64,000 nucleotides of DNA from Hippophae tibetana. Lineage: Eukaryota > Streptophyta > Magnoliopsida > Rosales > Elaeagnaceae. Both the position numbers and the translations under genes were made by a program. The stretch spans positions 70,541,816 through 70,605,815 of the forward strand of contig CM072801.1 in the NCBI GenBank assembly GCA_037013495.1. The letters are read 5' to 3'. The notes under the pieces are model-generated. The model was given only the letters and a program-made list of their open reading frames with translations. It was not told where the DNA came from and did no database searches. Positions 8,732-19,400 of this stretch are shown in pieces (position 1 is the stretch's first letter; every line of letters begins with the position of its first letter).

Positions 8732-10246
8732 AAAAGTTACCATGCTTAATAAAAAAAAAATAAATTATATATATATATATAAAAAAAATTATCACAAAAA
8801 TGTATCATTTCTTTAAATCAAATTTAAGTAAATAGTTAAGTCTTTGGTACTGTTAGATTAATTTTTGAAAACATATCATGAAATAGTTTGTAATTATTTT
8901 TGATAATTAGTTAGTTTTTGTCATAACTAGTATTTCTTGATAAAATGTGGAAATTATATTAAACCCAAAATCGGTGTTTATGAATTTTTTTTAGTGGAGA
9001 CTACCCTTGTGAGATATAATTTGAGCCTAATTTCTTTTATTCAGAGTGAAATATATATTTTTTCTACTCCAAACACATTTCTTATTTATTCAAAAAGTTT
9101 AGATGATCTCTATAGGTATTAGCATTGAATGTATGAATTTTTTCTCATCTTAATAGAGTATCATATATTTTTTATTATTATTTTTGTTTAGATTAAAACG
9201 ATTTGAGTAGAAATTGATAGTATATGCTTATATCTCATTCATGCATGACTGCTACAAAAACAAGAAGACATATCTGGGGTTACCTAAACCAAGATCAAAC
9301 AGAAAAGCCACAAAATTAACCACTCACCAAAATCCAAAAAAAAAAAAAAATATGTACAATATGTACATGGGTTGACTCTCTAAAAAATACATATATATAA
9401 AAAAAATGTATAGAGAGATAAAAAAAAATAGTATCATCTACATACTATGACCCACATTGCCTACAAAGTTGTGAGTAAAGGCTAATTACAAAAGAAAGAT
9501 ATAGGAAGTAATTCCCTAAAAAGTCATCGCAATTTCTTCATTTGTAAAAGCATATATCTTGAAATTCTTTCTTAATGAGTTGGATTTATGCATGAAAATA
9601 ATTTTTGTATATGATATCTTTATAATTTATACATTCGATTCCTTTCATGAGATCAATGTTAAAATAACACTTTGAGCCTTTATTCTTTATACATATGCGA
9701 ACATATTAGTTCATTTCTATACATCAACTCTTTCGCATATAAATTAGTATGAGTGTTTGAACCCATAGGATTCAGTGCTTTGAGAGTATTGACTTGTGAG
9801 GAATAGAGTCGAAGCGAATTCTGATTCATGACACTGAAATTGGGTAAAATTAAATTGATACATTTTTGAAATGAAATATGAAAATGATTTTCGACTAATT
9901 ATTGTAATAAAATCATGATTGTTTAAAGAGATTAAAATAACTTATGCTTGAGATTTTAATTATGATCTTAAAGGAGATTAAAAAGTATGAGATATTTTTG
10001 TGATATGTTGTGTTCTTTTATTCTTAAATTAATTTTTGATTGTGTTGTAATTTTAATTTTTGATTTGATTGTTTTTATCTTTACATTTAGTTCAATGTTT
10101 GTGGGTATCATTACTGAAAACCCTCACGAGACTCAAACTCGTCCACTAGGGCAACCTAGGGGTTTAACGGCTTGTTGCATAGGCTAAATGTAACCGTTTC
10201 AATCCACGAAAGTGATTTAGGATAGTTTAAATTTTAGCTTTTATCG

Positions 10247-10274
10247 CTTCTCTTGCTAAGAGACTAGCAAGAAG
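10247..10274 (+). other. Hairpin beside the polypurine tract
   Basis: CTTCTCTTGCTA (10247-10258) pairs with TAGCAAGAAG (10265-10274), leaving a two-base bulge (TC) and a short loop. It lies two bases before the polypurine tract. It could help position the primer or the 3' LTR boundary; that is a guess. Confidence 0.45.
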
Positions 10275-10276
10275 CT

Positions 10277-10288
10277 GGTTGGGGGTTG
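10277..10288 (+). other. Polypurine tract (plus-strand primer)
   Basis: GGTTGGGGGTTG lies directly before the 3' LTR start TGATGAG. In LTR elements an RNase-H-resistant G-rich RNA at this position primes plus-strand DNA. The T residues make it less pure than a typical tract, but the position fixes the assignment. Confidence 0.8.
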
Positions 10289-10595
10289 TGATGAGTGCTC
10301 AAAAAGCACTAAAATAACCATGATTTTATGCACATTAATTGATTAAAAATACATATATTTATATGTTTTATCATATATTTATATAAATTTGTCTTTTTCG
10401 GAATCACGGGTATTTTTATTGTTTTTCAGGTATTTTGGCTTAAAAACGCAATTTAAAGACTCAAACAGGAATACTTGAAGCAATACATCACAAATATATT
10501 AATAAATAAGTGGGAAAAGGTCAACAAATATGGAAAAATTGGACAAAATGGGTCGAAAAGGTCAAAAATGTCAAAAATGTCAAAAAGACGAAAAT

Positions 10596-10660
10596 CGCGC
10601 CGCCGCGCCGCCCGGCCGCCGCGCCCCACCGCCCGGCACCGCCCCAAGCAGCAGCGCGCG
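10596..10660 (+). other. GC-rich segment in U3
   Basis: A stretch made mostly of C and G (CGCGCCGCC and GCCCCACCGCCC blocks) in otherwise AT-rich DNA. It is dense in CG and CNG sites, which are plant DNA methylation targets. It lies upstream of the repeat block and promoter. Confidence 0.6.
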
Positions 10661-10872
10661 GCACTGTTCATCCACGGGTACTGTTCATCAGACTCGGCAC
10701 TGTTCATGAGACGCGGCACTGTTCATCAGACTCGGCACTGTTCATCAGACTGGGCACTGTTCATCAGACTCGGCACTGTTCATCAGACGCGGCACTGTTC
10801 ATCCTCGGCACTGTTCATACCCGGTACTGTACAGCCGCGGTACTGTTCATACCCGGTACTGTGCAGCCGCCC
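10660..10872 (+). repeat. Twelve-unit tandem repeat upstream of the LTR promoter
   Basis: Units read GGCACTGTTCATCAGACTC or close variants. Ten contain ACTGTTCAT; two near the end read ACTGTACAG and ACTGTGCAG. Unit length is about 19 bp in the first seven and about 16 bp in the rest. Lying about 100-310 bp upstream of the TATA box, it is placed like an enhancer array. ORFs across this block come from the repeat and are not genes. Confidence 0.85.
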
Positions 10873-10880
10873 CATGTCAT

Positions 10881-10905
10881 GCTGACGTCATCAAATGACG
10901 TCAGC
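10881..10905 (+). promoter_or_regulatory. Inverted pair of TGACGTCA (bZIP-type) sites
   Basis: Arms GCTGACGTCAT (10881-10891) and ATGACGTCAGC (10895-10905) are perfect inverted copies separated by CAA. Each contains TGACGTCA (10883-10890 and 10896-10903). TGACG motifs are the core bound by plant TGA-class bZIP factors in as-1-like elements (known). It sits about 70 bp before the TATA box, so a stress- or hormone-responsive LTR promoter is plausible but inferred. Confidence 0.65.
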
Positions 10906-10972
10906 AATCAATAATACGCGTTTTTTCATTTTTTTAACATTTTTTTCTCTACTTTTTCTCTCCATCCTCACC

Positions 10973-10980
10973 TATAAATA
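10973..10980 (+). promoter_or_regulatory. TATA box of the LTR promoter
   Basis: TATAAATA followed by a C-rich then pyrimidine-rich start region, a typical plant core promoter. Transcription would begin near 11005-11015, which defines the start of R. The equivalent site in the 5' LTR is outside the window. Confidence 0.75.
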
Positions 10981-11165
10981 CCCCCCTTCCCTTCACTTCA
11001 AAACACACCTTAAAACCACACTTCTCTCTTCTTTCTTTCTCTCATTTCTTAGTTTTTTTGAGTTTTCCTTAGTTTCTTTCTTAGTTTCTAAGTTTTTCTT
11101 AGTTTCCTTCTTAGTTTTTAGTTCAATTCTCTTAGTTTTAGTGTTCTTCTCTTTTTGAGAGGAAC

Positions 11166-11200
11166 TTGTAATGTTTTTGTAATAATTTAATTTTTGATTC
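11166..11200 (+). terminator. Possible polyadenylation region of the LTR
   Basis: TTGTAATGTTTTTGTAATAA is a T/G-rich stretch with TTGTA and AATAA motifs like plant far- and near-upstream polyadenylation signals. It lies about 170 nt after the predicted start. No classic AATAAA is needed in plants, so this call is weak. Confidence 0.25.
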
Positions 11201-12534
11201 AATATATGGAAGTGCAAATTCCGCTCGGAGGTTTTCTAGCAACGGGAATAGCGTCGAAGTTCTGTAAGGATTTTATTTTCTTTACAGTTATTTTTATGCT
11301 TTATTCTTACATGTTATATTCAACTTGTCTGTGGTTAAATTTAACTATGCTAGCTGTTTAGTAAAAAATGATGTAATAACGACGTTGTTATGCTTGCGAA
11401 ATATTAAATAGGTAAAAATCTTTAAAATGAATTGATTTTGTTTTTATTCAAGATATTATATTAAGAATGTTAGAGAGAAATATATTATTTTTCATTACAA
11501 ACTTAAACCCGAAAATTAGATTTTAAGGTTTAGTTATCCGGTCTAATTTAGAGTAGTGCTCTTTTATTTGTTGGTACAATCGCCCGGTAGTTAGAGAGAA
11601 ACTCTATTTCAAAAGTTTTTATAAGAATTATTATGTGAAAATGTATTGACAACATGTTTTCAATAGTGGTTTTAAAACTTGAAAGTTAGTACTCGGATAA
11701 TTAAATTCTTAAGTTTAATTTGGACACCTTGAATAATGTTTAAATTGTCTAACCCCACCAAAGGTGGCATTTAAATGGTTCATTTTCAATCTCTTAGAAA
11801 AAGGAATTAATTTAATTAAGCATATTAGTTATCAACCCCACCCATAGGTGTTAATTGATTTGTTTAGTTAACAAAGAATATCTAACCCCACCAAAGGTGG
11901 TATTTATATAAAAAAAGAGAGAATTAATAAAATATCAATTTATATCTTTAATAACCTAGTTAATATGAGCAAGCATAATTAATTTAGTTATTATATCCAT
12001 AAATACTCCGCTAATATAAATGATAAAAATTTGCATGAATATTTATTGAATCCGTATATATGTTTATTTTTAGATAATTATTTATTGAATTTGTATCTAT
12101 GTTTATTTTTATGTTATTAGACTATATTTAATTAATCTGTATATATGTTTATTTTATGTTATTAGATTAGGAACACAAAAACCAAACTATCGTGACAGGA
12201 TGTTTAGGATTTAATTTCGTTTTTAAAAGTTTGAATAATAAATTAAAAACCACATACATTCCTTCCTTAGATCGACCTTGGGAGTATACTTATCATTTTC
12301 TTCGAAATGATTCGTGCACTTGCGAGAGTTTTATAAATATTAAAACCAAAGTATTTGCGAAGATCGGCGATGCCGGTTTTCGTTCATCACTCTCTTACAG
12401 ATCTATTGAATAAAATCGAAAGTAAGTAAAACGGAAATTTGTGACAAAAACATAAAAACTCGATAAGTGATGTAAACGATGGAATTTGGGTACAGAAATC
12501 AGGTTCTCTTGCGTGGCCAAAATTAATCGTGTGA

Positions 12535-12567
12535 ATCGATACGAGCTTCGATGTTATATATTATAAT
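12535..12567 (+). other. Dyad-symmetric core of the satellite monomer (example copy)
   Basis: ATCGA-8-TCGAT (12535-12552) is followed at once by TTATA-TAT-TATAA. The block is conserved in almost every monomer. In most monomers a third dyad, TTAAC-AA-GTTAA, lies about 110 bp downstream. Short dyads enriched in centromeric satellites have been proposed to form non-B DNA; here that role is inferred. Confidence 0.4.
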
Positions 12568-13439
12568 AGTCGTTAAGATACCTCAGTCTAGAGTTATCGT
12601 CGATTAAAGTTGAAAATTCGATTAATCAAATGTTTTGTTATTTTTTAACAAGGTAACAGTAACCCCTTTCCTGTTCTCTCCTCTTAAATTTTTTGGAAGA
12701 ATAAAGAATTATTGATCACATAAATAAAGATCCCTTACTCGGCACAAATATCTCTCTTACATATCTATTGAATAAAATCGAAAGTAAGTAAAACGGAAAT
12801 TTCTGACAAAAACATAAACCCTCGATAAGTGATGTAAACGATAGAATTTGGTTACAGAATCAGGTTCTCTTGCGTGGCCAAAATTAATCGTGTGAATCGA
12901 TACGAGCTTCGATGTTATATATTATAATAGTCGTTAAGATACCTCAGTCTAGAGTTATTGTTGATTAAAGTTGAAAATTCGATATATCAATTGTTTTGTT
13001 ATTTTTTAACAAGTAAACAGTAACCCCTTTCCTGTTCTCTCCTCTTAATTTTTTTGGGAGAATAGAGAATTATTGATCACATAAATAAAGATCCCTTACT
13101 CGGCACAAATATCTCTCTTACAAATCTATTGAATAAAATCGAAAGTATGTGAAACACTAATTTGTGCCAAAAACATAAAACCCTCGATAAGTGATGTAAA
13201 CGATGGAATTTGGTTACAGAAATCAGGTTCCCAAATGAGGCCAAAACTAATCTTGTGAATCGATACGAGCTTCGATGTGATATATTATAATAGTCGTTAA
13301 GATACTTCAGTCTAGATTTATTGTCGATTAAAGTTGAAAATTCGATATATCAAATGTTTTGTTATTTTTTAACAAGTTAACAGTAACCCCTTTCCTGTTC
13401 TCTCCTCTTAAATTTTTTGGAAGAATAGAGATTTATTGA

Positions 13440-16400
13440 TCACATAAACAAAGATCCCTTATTCAGAACAAATATCTCTTTTACATATCAATAGATTAAA
13501 TCGAAAGTAAGTAAAACGGAAATGTGTGACAAAAACATAAACCCTCGATAAGTGATGTAAAGGTTGGAATTTTGTTACAGAAATCAGGTTCTCTTGCGTG
13601 GCCAAAATTAATCGTGTGATTCGATACGAGCTTCGATGTTATATATTATAATAGTCTTTAAGATACCTCAGTCTAGAGTTATGGTCGATTAAAGTTGAAA
13701 ATTCGATATATCAAATGTTTTGTTATTTTTGAACAAGTGAACAGTAACCACTTTCGTTTTCTCTTTTCTTAAATTATTTAGGGAGAATAGAGAATTATTG
13801 ATCACATAAATATAGTTCCTTACTCGGCACAAATATCTCTCTTACAGATCTATTGAATAAAATCGAAAGTAAGTAAAACGGAAATTTGTGACAAAAACAT
13901 AAACCCTCGATAAGTGATGTAAACAATGGAATTTGGGTACAGAAATCAGGTTCTCTTGCGTGGCCAAAATTAATCGTGTGAATCGATACGAGCTTCGATG
14001 TTATATATTATAATAGTCGTTAAGATACCTCAGTCTAGAGTTATTGTTGATTAAAGTTGAAAATTCGATATATCAATTGTTTTGTTATTTTTTAACAAGT
14101 TAACAGTAACCCCTTTCCTGTTCTCTCCTCTTAATTTTTTTGGGAGAATAGAGAATTATTGATCACATAAATAAAGATCCCTTACTCGGCACAAATATCT
14201 CTCTTACAAATCTATTGAATAAAATCGAAAGTATGTGAAACACTAATTTGTGCCAAAAACATAAAACCCTCGATAAGTGATGTAAACGATGGAATTTGGT
14301 TACAGAAATGAGGTTCCCAAATGAGGCCAAAACTAATCTTGTGAATCGATACGAGCTTCGATGTGATATATTATAATAGTCGTTAAGATACTTCAGTCTA
14401 GAGTTATTGTCGATTAAAGTTGAAAATTCGATATATCAAATGTTTTGTTATTTTTTAACAAGTTAACAGTAACCCCTTTCCTGTTCTCTCCTCTTAAATT
14501 TTTTGGAAGAATAGAGATTTATTGATCACATAAACAAAGATCCCTTGTTCAGAACAAATATCTCTTTTACATATCAATGGATTAAATCGAAAGTAAGTAA
14601 AACGGAAATGTGTGACAAAAACATAAACCCTCGATAAGTGATGTAAAGGTTGGAATTTTGTTACAGAAATCAGGTTCTCTTGCGTGGCCAAAATTAATCG
14701 TGTGATTCGATACGAGCTTCGATGCTATATATTATAATAGTCTTTAAGATACCTCAGTCTAGAGTTATGGTCGATTAAAGTTCAAAATTCGATATATCAA
14801 ATGTTTTGTTATTTTTGAACAAGTGAACAGTAACCACTTTCGTTTTCTCTTTTCTTAAATTATTTAGGGAGAATAGAGAATTATTGATCACATAAATATA
14901 GTTCCTTACTCGGCACAAATATCTCTCTTACAGATCTATTGAATAAAATCGAAAGTAAGTAAAACGGAAATTTGTGACAAAAACATAAACCCTCGATAAG
15001 TGATGTAAATGATGGAATTTGGGTACAGAAATCAGGTTCTCTTGCGTGGCCAAAATTAATCGTGTGAATCGATACGAGCTTCGATGTTATATATTATAAT
15101 AGTCGTTAAGATACCTCAGTCTAGAGTTATCGTCGATTAAAGTTGAAAATTCGATTAATCAAATGTTTTGTTATTTTTTAACAAGGTAACAGTAACCCTT
15201 TTCGTGTTCTCTCCTCTTAAATTTTTTGGAAGAATAGAGAATTATTGATCACATAGATAAAGATCCCTTACTCGGCACAAATATCTCTCTTACATATCTA
15301 TTGAATAAAATCGAAAGTACGTAAAACGGGAATTTGTGATAAAAACATAAACCCTCGATAAGTGATGTAAACGATAGAATTTGGTTACAGAAATCAGGTT
15401 CTCTTGCGTGGCCAAAATTAATCGTGTGAATCGATACGAGCTTCGATGTTATATATTATAATAGTCGTTAAGATACCTCAGTCTAGAGTTATTGTCGATT
15501 AAAGTTGAAAATTCGATATATCAATTGTTTTGTTATTTTTTAACAAGTTAACAGTAACCCCTTTCCTGTTCTCTCCTCTTAAATTTTTTGGGAGAATAGA
15601 GAATTATTGATCACATAAATAAAGATCCCTTACTCGGCACAAATATCTCTCTTACATATCTATTGAATAAAATCGAAAGTACGTAAAACGGGAATTTGTG
15701 ATAAAAACATAAACCCTCGATAAGTGATGTAAACGATGGAATTTGGTTACAGAAATCAGGTTCTCTTGCGTGGCCAAAATTAATCGTGTGAATCGATACG
15801 AGCTTCGATGTTATATATTATAATAGTCGTTAAGATACCTCAGTCTAGAGTTATTGTCGATTAAAGTTGAAAATTCGATATATCAATTGTTTTGTTATTT
15901 TTTAACAAGTTAACAGTAACCCCTTTCCTGTTCTCTCCTCTTAAATTTTTTGGGAGAATAGAGAATTATTGATCACATAAATAAAGATCCCTTACTCGGC
16001 ACAAATATCTCTCTTACAAATCTATTGAATAAAATCGAAAGTATGTGAAACACTAATTTGTGCCAAAAACATAAAACCCTCGATAAGTGATGTAAACGAT
16101 GGAATTTGGTTACTGAAATCAGGTTCCCAAATGAGGCCAAAACTAATCTTGTGAATCGATACGAGCTTCGATGTGATATATTATAATAGTCGTTAAGATA
16201 CTTCAGTCTAGAGTTATTGTCGATTAAAGTTGAAAATTCGATATATCAAATGTTTTGTTATTTTTTAACAAGTTAAGAGTAACCCCTTTCCTGTTCTCTC
16301 CTCTTAAATTTTTTGGAAGAATAGAGATTTATTGATCACATAAATAAAGATCCCTTGTTCAGAACAAATATCTCTTTTACATATCAATGGATTAAATCGA

Positions 16401-19400
16401 AAGTAAGTAAAACGGAAATGTGTGACAAAAACATAAACCCTCGATAAGTGATGTAAATGATGGAATTTTGTTACAGAAATCAGGTTCTTTTGCGTGGCCA
16501 AAATTAATCGTGTGATTCGATACGAGCTTCGATGTTATATATTATAATAGTCTTTAAGATACCTCAGTCTAGAGTTATGGTCGATTAAAGTTGAAAATTC
16601 GATATATCAAATGTTTTGTTATTTTTGAACAAGTGAATAGTAACCACTTTCGTTTTCTCTTTTCTTAAATTATTTAGGGAGAATAGAGAATTATTGATCA
16701 CATAAATATAGTTCCTTACTCGGCAAAAATATCTCTCTTACATATCTATTGAATAAAATCGAAAGTACGTAAAACGGGAATTTGTGATAAAAACATAAAC
16801 CCTCGATAAGTGATGTAAACGATGGAATTTGGTTACAGAAATCAGGTTCTCTTGCGTGGCCAAAATTAATCGTGTGAATCGATACGAGCTTCGATGTTAT
16901 ATATTATAATAGTCGTTAAGATACCTCAGTCTAGAGTTATTGTCGATTAAAGTTGAAAATTCGATATATCAAATGTTTTGTTATTTTTTAACAAGTTAAG
17001 GGTAACCCCTTTCCTGTTTTCTCCTCTTAAATTTTTTGGAAGAATAGAGATTTATTGATCACATAAATAAAGATCCCTTGTTCAGAACAAATATCTCTTT
17101 TACATATCAATGGATTAAATCGAAAGTAAGTAAAACGGAAATGTGTGACAAAAACATAAACCCTCGATAAGTGATGTAAATGATGGAATTTTGTTACAGA
17201 AATCAGGTTCTTTTGCGTGGCCAAAATTAATCGTGTGATTCGATACGAGCTTCGATGTTATATATTATAATAGTCTTTAACATACCTCAGTCTAGAGTTA
17301 TGGTCGATTAAAGTTGAAAATTCGATATATCAAATGTTTTGTTATTTTTGAACAAGTGAATAGTAACCCCTTTCCTGTTCTCTCCTCTTAAATTTTTTGG
17401 GAGAATAGAGAATTATTGATCACATAAATAAAGATCCCTTACTCGGCACAAATATCTCTCTTACATATCTATTGAATAAAATCGAAAGTACGTAAAACGG
17501 GAATTTGTGATAAAAACATAAACCCTCGATAAGTGATGTAAACGATGGAATTTGGTTACAGAAATCAGGTTCTCTTGCGTGGCCAAAATTAATCGTGTGA
17601 ATCGATACGAGCTTCGATGTTATATATTATAATAGTCGTTAAGATACCTCAGTCTAGAGTTATTGTCGATTAAAGTTGAAAATTCGATATATCAAATGTT
17701 TTGTTATTTTTTAACAAGTTAAGGGTAACCCCTTTCCTGTTTTCTCCTCTTAAATTTTTTGGAAGAATAGAGAATTATTGATCACATAAATAAAGATCCC
17801 TTACTCGGCACAAATATCTCTCTTACAAATCTATGGAATAAAATCAAAAGTATGTAAAACAGTAATTTGTGCCAAAAACATAAAACCCTCGATAAGTGAT
17901 GTAAACGATGGAATTTGGTTACAGAAATCAGGTTCCCAAACGAGGCCAAAACTAATATTGTGAATCGATTCGAGCTTCGATGTGATATATTATAATAGTC
18001 GTTAAGATACTTCAGTCTAGAGTTATTGTCGATTAAAGTTGAAAATTCGATATATCAAATGTTTTGTTATTTTTTAACAAGTTAACAGTAACCCCTTTCC
18101 TGTTCTCTCCTCTTAAATTTTTTGGAAGAATAGAGATTTATTGATCACATAAACAAAGATCCCTTGTTCAGAACAAATATCTCTTTTACATATCAATGGA
18201 TTAAATCGAAAGTAAGTAAAACGGAAATGTGTGACAAAAACATAAACCCTCGATAAGTGATGTAAAGGTTGGAATTTTGTTACAGAAATCAGGTTCTCTT
18301 GCGTGGCCAAAATTAATCGTGTGATTCGATACGAGCTTCGATGTTATATATTATAATAGTCTTTAAGATACCTCAGTCTAGAGTTATGGTCGATTAAAGT
18401 TGAAAATTCGATATATCAAATGTTTTGTTATTTTTGAACAAGTGAACAGTAACCACTTTCGTTTTCTCTTTTCTTAAATTATTTAGGGAGAATAGAGAAT
18501 TATTGATCACATAAATATAGTTCCTTACTCGGCACAAATATCTCTCTTACAGATCTATTGAATAAAATCGAAAGTAAGTAAAACGGAAATTTGTGACAAA
18601 AACATAAACCCTCGATAAGTGATGTAAACAATGGAATTTGGGTACAGAAATCAGGTTCTCTTGCGTGGCCAAAATTAATCGTGTGAATCGATACGAGCTT
18701 CGATGTTATATATTATAATAGTCGTTAAGATACCTCAGTCTAGAGTTATTGTTGATTAAAGTTGAAAATTCGATATATCAATTGTTTTGTTATTTTTTAA
18801 CAAGTTAACAGTAACCCCTTTCCTGTTCTCTCCTCTTAATTTTTTTGGGAGAATAGAGAATTATTGATCACATAAATAAAGATCCCTTACTCGGCACAAA
18901 TATCTCTATTACAAATCTATTGAATAAAATCGAAAGTATGTGAAACACTAATTTGTGCCAAAAACATAAAACCCTCGATAAGTGATGTAAACGATGGAAT
19001 TTGGTTACAGAAATGAGGTTCCCAAATGAGGCCAAAACTAATCTTGTGAATCGATACGAGCTTCGATGTGATATATTATAATAGTCGTTAAGATACTTCA
19101 GTCTAGAGTTATTGTCGATTAAAGTTGAAAATTCGATATATCAAATGTTTTGTTATTTTTTAACAAGTTAACAGTAACCCCTTTCCTGTTCTCTCCTCTT
19201 AAATTTTTTGGAAGAATAGAGATTTATTGATCACATAAACAAAGATCCCTTGTTCAGAACAAATATCTCTTTTACATATCAATGGATTAAATCGAAAGTA
19301 AGTAAAACGAAAATGTGTGACAAAAACATAAACCCTCGATAAGTGATGTAAAGGTTGGAATTTTGTTACAGAAATCAGGTTCTCTTGCGTGGCCAAAATT

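Larger units (their letters stand above)
8375..10276 (+). other. Long 3' non-coding region, no env-like gene
   Basis: AT-rich DNA where many Athila elements carry an env-like ORF. The longest open frames are only 61 and 66 codons (8937-9122, 9987-10187) and are not recognised. It contains the hairpin pair at 8388-8435, the internal purine tract at 8692-8731, AT and A simple repeats (about 8748-8790, 9337-9350, 9390-9430), a small CTAGG-GCAA-CCTAG hairpin at 10146-10159 and a larger hairpin next to the polypurine tract. I see nothing else. Confidence 0.65.
1..12389 (+). mobile_element. Athila-type Ty3/gypsy LTR retrotransposon with two gag genes (5' end cut by window)
   Basis: Seen: direct LTRs (1-902 partial; 10289-12389 complete), a primer binding site matching tRNA-Asp, gag, gag-pol in the order protease, RT, RNase H, integrase, and a polypurine tract touching the 3' LTR. 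Known: this domain order defines Ty3/gypsy; the tRNA-Asp primer, the DLGAS protease motif, the RT sequence style and the lack of a chromodomain fit the Athila branch. From the 3' LTR length the missing 5' part should be about 1198 bp, giving a full element near 13.6 kb. Both ORFs are open, so the element could be autonomous for Gag and Pol. Odd points are the extra stand-alone gag and the absence of an env-like ORF. The element sits in the 362-bp satellite: satellite sequence begins at the first base after the 3' LTR. Confidence 0.95.
10289..12389 (+). repeat. 3' LTR, complete (about 2101 bp)
   Basis: Begins TGATGAG after the polypurine tract and ends TTCATCA, so it has the TG…CA ends and a six-base terminal inverted repeat TGATGA/TCATCA. 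Positions 11487-12389 repeat the visible 5' LTR. U3 carries the GC-rich segment, tandem repeat, paired TGACGTCA sites and TATA box listed separately. The next base, 12390, is satellite (CTCTCTTACAG). A 5-bp target duplication would be CTCTC; its other copy lies upstream of the window. Confidence 0.95.

Noticed and set aside
8937..9122. 61-codon ORF in the 3' non-coding region
   Set aside because: Short, unrecognised and of AT-driven composition.
9987..10187. 66-codon ORF with a hydrophobic stretch, considered as an env transmembrane remnant
   Set aside because: T-rich DNA encodes Phe/Ile/Leu by composition alone. No further env feature or longer frame is nearby.
10453..10914. Overlapping ORFs of 88-136 codons on both strands in U3
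   Set aside because: They come from the GC-rich block and the 16/19-bp tandem repeat, in several frames at once, upstream of the TATA box.
10895..11217. ORFs of 87 (+) and 74 (-) codons near the LTR transcription start
   Set aside because: Low-complexity pyrimidine-rich sequence giving Phe/Leu/Ser runs on one strand and Lys/Glu runs on the other.
12827..12850. Telomere-like AAACCCT heptamer in each monomer
   Set aside because: A single heptamer per 362 bp, not in tandem, followed by C rather than A. Chance match.
12390..13114. Possible ~181-bp half-unit inside the monomer
   Set aside because: Only weak A/T-driven resemblance between halves and no consistent spacing.
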